Below, in pieces: positions 61,819 through 64,000 of a stretch of DNA of 64,000 nt (within the stretch, counting starts at the first letter, position 1; each line of letters starts with the position of its first letter). Under the pieces are notes generated by a model. The model made no database searches, was not told the origin of the DNA, and worked only from the letters and a program-made list of their open reading frames with translations. Position numbers and translations under genes: made by a program. This stretch comes from Dasyornis broadbenti (taxonomy: Eukaryota; Chordata; Aves; Passeriformes; Dasyornithidae): assembly GCA_013397935.1 (NCBI GenBank), contig VZRN01001790.1, positions 1 to 64,000 of the forward strand. The letters are read 5' to 3'.

Positions 61819-63249
61819 GATGTGCTGGTTTGAGGCAGTGCACCCTTTCCTGGTGGTCCTCAGCCTGCCAGCCTGTCCTGTGGGCCAGCTCAGCAGCTGG
61901 GGGTGGGTTGTTGGTGTTTGGGGTGGGCTGGGTGCTCTCAGGGAGCATCCTGAAGGTGGGGGGCCCTCGGGTGGGCAGTTGTGGTGTTCTGTTCTCTGTT
62001 CCTTGAGCGGGAGGTGTTTCAGAAATGCCCCGTGGTTCTCTGCTGGTCTCTCCTCTTCTGCCTTCGTCCTGATAAAGAGAAATAATTGAACTCTAATTGT
62101 AACATATTTGTAGGAGCAAGCTTTCTGCGTGTTCCAACACTTTCATTTCCAGTTCTGGGGGTGAGTCCCAGCTTGTGGAAGTTGCTCACCAGGCTCAGTG
62201 TCCCATTCTGTGTAAAATTGCTCAACACAGATAGACAGAAGCTGTGGATGAGGCTGTTTTGTTGTCCGTGGGAAATGTTCCAGTTCAGTTTTACATGTGG
62301 GTGTGAGCTTAGGTCCAGATTTCCCTTTGACAGAGTGGGGAAGGGGGCAGGGAGATGGGAAATGAGTGGAAAAAACCTTTTATTAGGCCATATTGTCTTT
62401 AGTCTGACTCAGAGAGAAACTATTAAAAAGTGGTTGCTTTACAAGAATTGCAAGTGAATTCAGTTCTCTTCATGTGCTTCACTCCCAGCTTTGCGTCTCC
62501 CTTGACCTTTCAAGGCAAACCACTCCTTTCCGATTCCCCAAGCCCAGGGATGGAAAGTTCCAGTAAAGCAGTGGTGTGAAGGAGCAGGAATGGCTGTTGG
62601 GAATGAAGTTCTCCATTAGCTCCAGTGTTTCTGAGCCTTCACCCAAGGCAGCTGCTTAACAAGAGCCACGGTGCTGGAGTGTAGCGCTGGGTGAGACCTG
62701 CACAGTCACTGCTCTCAGATAAACTTCAGACTGCTTTGAGACACTCTCAGGGGTTTAAACTCCTGAAGGGGCTTTTTTTTCCCCCTTTTTCTGCCTCTTA
62801 TTGCAGGTAGGAAGCTGCTGTGAGCACGGGAAGTGCTGCTTCCACCGAGCAGCTGCAGCCTCTGCATTCCCAGGTGCAGGGGTGGCAGCTTGAAAGGAGG
62901 GAAGGAGTGATCTGCTCTGCTCAGGTTGTTAGCGCTGGGATCCCCTGCTGGGGCTGGCAGCAGGAGCCCAGGCAGAGCAAAGTGATGCTTCAGGATTTGA
63001 GATGCTCACCCAGCTGTGCACCCAAGCACTCCCTGGGTTTGGGACCCTTGCTCCAGGAAGGATGTGCCTGTGGCAGCCCTGGAGCAGGAGCATCCCTTGG
63101 ACACGGCCAGGCTTGGGGCCTCGTGGCCAGGGCTGTGACACCATGGCCCCATCCCATGGCAAAGGGATGAGTGAGTTTCATGGAGGTTGTTAACCTGCTC
63201 TGAGGCATTAAACTGTTGAGCCAGTTTAACTGTTAAAAGTTAAAATTGT

Positions 63250-63765
63250 GACCGGCAGGTCAGGGGAAGCGATCATTCCCCTCGGCCTCGTCTGGAGTTT
63301 TGGGTTCAGTTCTGGTCTCCATGGTTCAAGAAAGGCAAGGAGCTACTGGAGAGGCTCCAGCACAAGGCAAAAAGATGATGAGGGGTCTGGAGCATCTCTC
63401 ATATGAGGGGAGACTGCAGGGGCTGGGTCTGGAGAGGAGAGCACTCAGAGGGGATGTGATCAATGCACACAAATATCTCCAAGGGCTGTCAGAGGATGGT
63501 GCCAGGCTCTGTTCAGTGCTGCCAGTGACAGCACAGGGGCAATGGCCATAAACTAAAACACGAGAAGTTCCACCCAGCATGAGGGAGGTGAAAAGAGCCC
63601 TGGAAAGGTGCCCAGGGAGGGTGTGGAGTCGCCCTCTCTGGAGACGTTCCAAACCCACCTGGGTGTGTTCCTGTGTCACCTGTTCCAGGTGACCCTGCCT
63701 TGGCAGGGGGTTGGATTGGCTGATCTCCAGAGGTCACTTCCAACCCCAGCTATTCTGGAATTCTC
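63250..63765 (+). mobile_element. CR1 LINE 3' segment, sense, internally deleted
   Basis: The longest CR1 copy here, about 515 bases. Recognisable blocks in order are CCGGCAGGTCAGGGGAAGCG, CAGTTCTGGTCTCC, GGAGCTACTGGAGAGGCTCC, GGTCTGGAGCATCTCTCATA, GATGGTGCCAGGCTCTGTTC and GGTTGGATTGGCTGATCTCC. It ends near CTATTCTGGAATTCT, a degraded ATTCTGTG tail. A stretch normally found after the GTTCCA...CAGCATGAGG segment is missing, so an internal deletion is likely. Together with the minus-strand copy at 61.7 kb it forms a loosely spaced inverted pair. Confidence 0.92.
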
Positions 63766-64000
63766 TTGAGTCCCCACCAGCATTCCCAGCCCGCTGTTCA
63801 GGTGCTGAATCCCATCAAGCCGACCTGTGGAACCTCAGTGTTGAGCGCTCACAGCAGATGTTGATTCTCCCTATTTTCTATTTGACTTTTCCTGTTTTGA
63901 GTCCTGGTGTGCAGAGTCACAGTGCTCCAGGGAGGAGTGACATCTGTGGTCTGGAAATACATGGACACCACCCATCTTCACAAGGGCCTGGGGGGAAGAA

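Larger units (their letters stand above)
59285..64000 (+). other. EHMT1: EHMT1 intron 2, 5' part
   Basis: It begins with donor GTGAGC and runs off the window. The large exon 3 expected for EHMT1 was not found by 64000. Apart from CR1 fragments at 61.7 and 63.3 kb, nothing recognisable is present; no exon is supported at 59.3-61.7 or 61.8-63.2 kb. Confidence 0.75.

Overview
This is vertebrate, almost certainly avian, nuclear DNA. It carries at least nine 3'-end fragments of CR1 LINEs, the main interspersed repeat of birds. It also has two faint MIR-like SINE fossils, large gene-free intronic stretches, GC-rich promoter sequence and canonical GT-AG exon borders. There is no bacterial or viral gene organisation. 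The form of the CR1 copies (tail reading 'GATGATCCTTGTGGGTCCC') suggests a songbird or close relative, but that is a lower-confidence inference.

The gene I recognise is EHMT1 (GLP, the H3K9 methyltransferase), on the + strand. Its first coding exon (MATVDPE, 5563-5583) lies in a CpG-rich promoter at about 5.2-6.2 kb. Its second coding exon (59197-59284) lies 53.6 kb downstream. Joined, they give 36 residues that follow the N-terminus of vertebrate EHMT1 as I remember it: a 7-codon first exon, then ...KGEPRKDGCMKTELL..., against RGEPQQDCCVKTELL in human. Everything from 5584 to 59196 is intron 1 and everything after 59284 is the start of intron 2. The ankyrin repeats and SET domain lie beyond the window.

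Layout: 1-1990 looks like the 3' UTR and poly(A) site of a + strand gene. By mammalian synteny this should be ARRDC1, but no coding exon is visible to prove it. From 2.2 to 4.5 kb is the intergenic spacer: two CR1 copies in direct orientation around a GC-rich block. From 4.5 to 5.2 kb is plain spacer. From 5.2 to 6.2 kb is the EHMT1 CpG island, with an NRF1-type palindrome, GC boxes and YY1-like GCCGCCATG motifs. A minisatellite of about 16 units (6726-7182) sits 1.1 kb inside intron 1; most units contain the E-box CAGGTG. The rest of intron 1 is ordinary non-coding DNA with CR1 fragments, a GGAT microsatellite, homopolymer runs (two touching assembly gaps) and possible conserved regulatory segments.

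No novel gene system was found. The more unusual signals are three CR1 copies sharing a 136-bp core that is essentially identical while their flanks have diverged, four RRRCATGYYY palindromes each preceded by TGAAATGG, and the E-box-bearing minisatellite beside the EHMT1 promoter.
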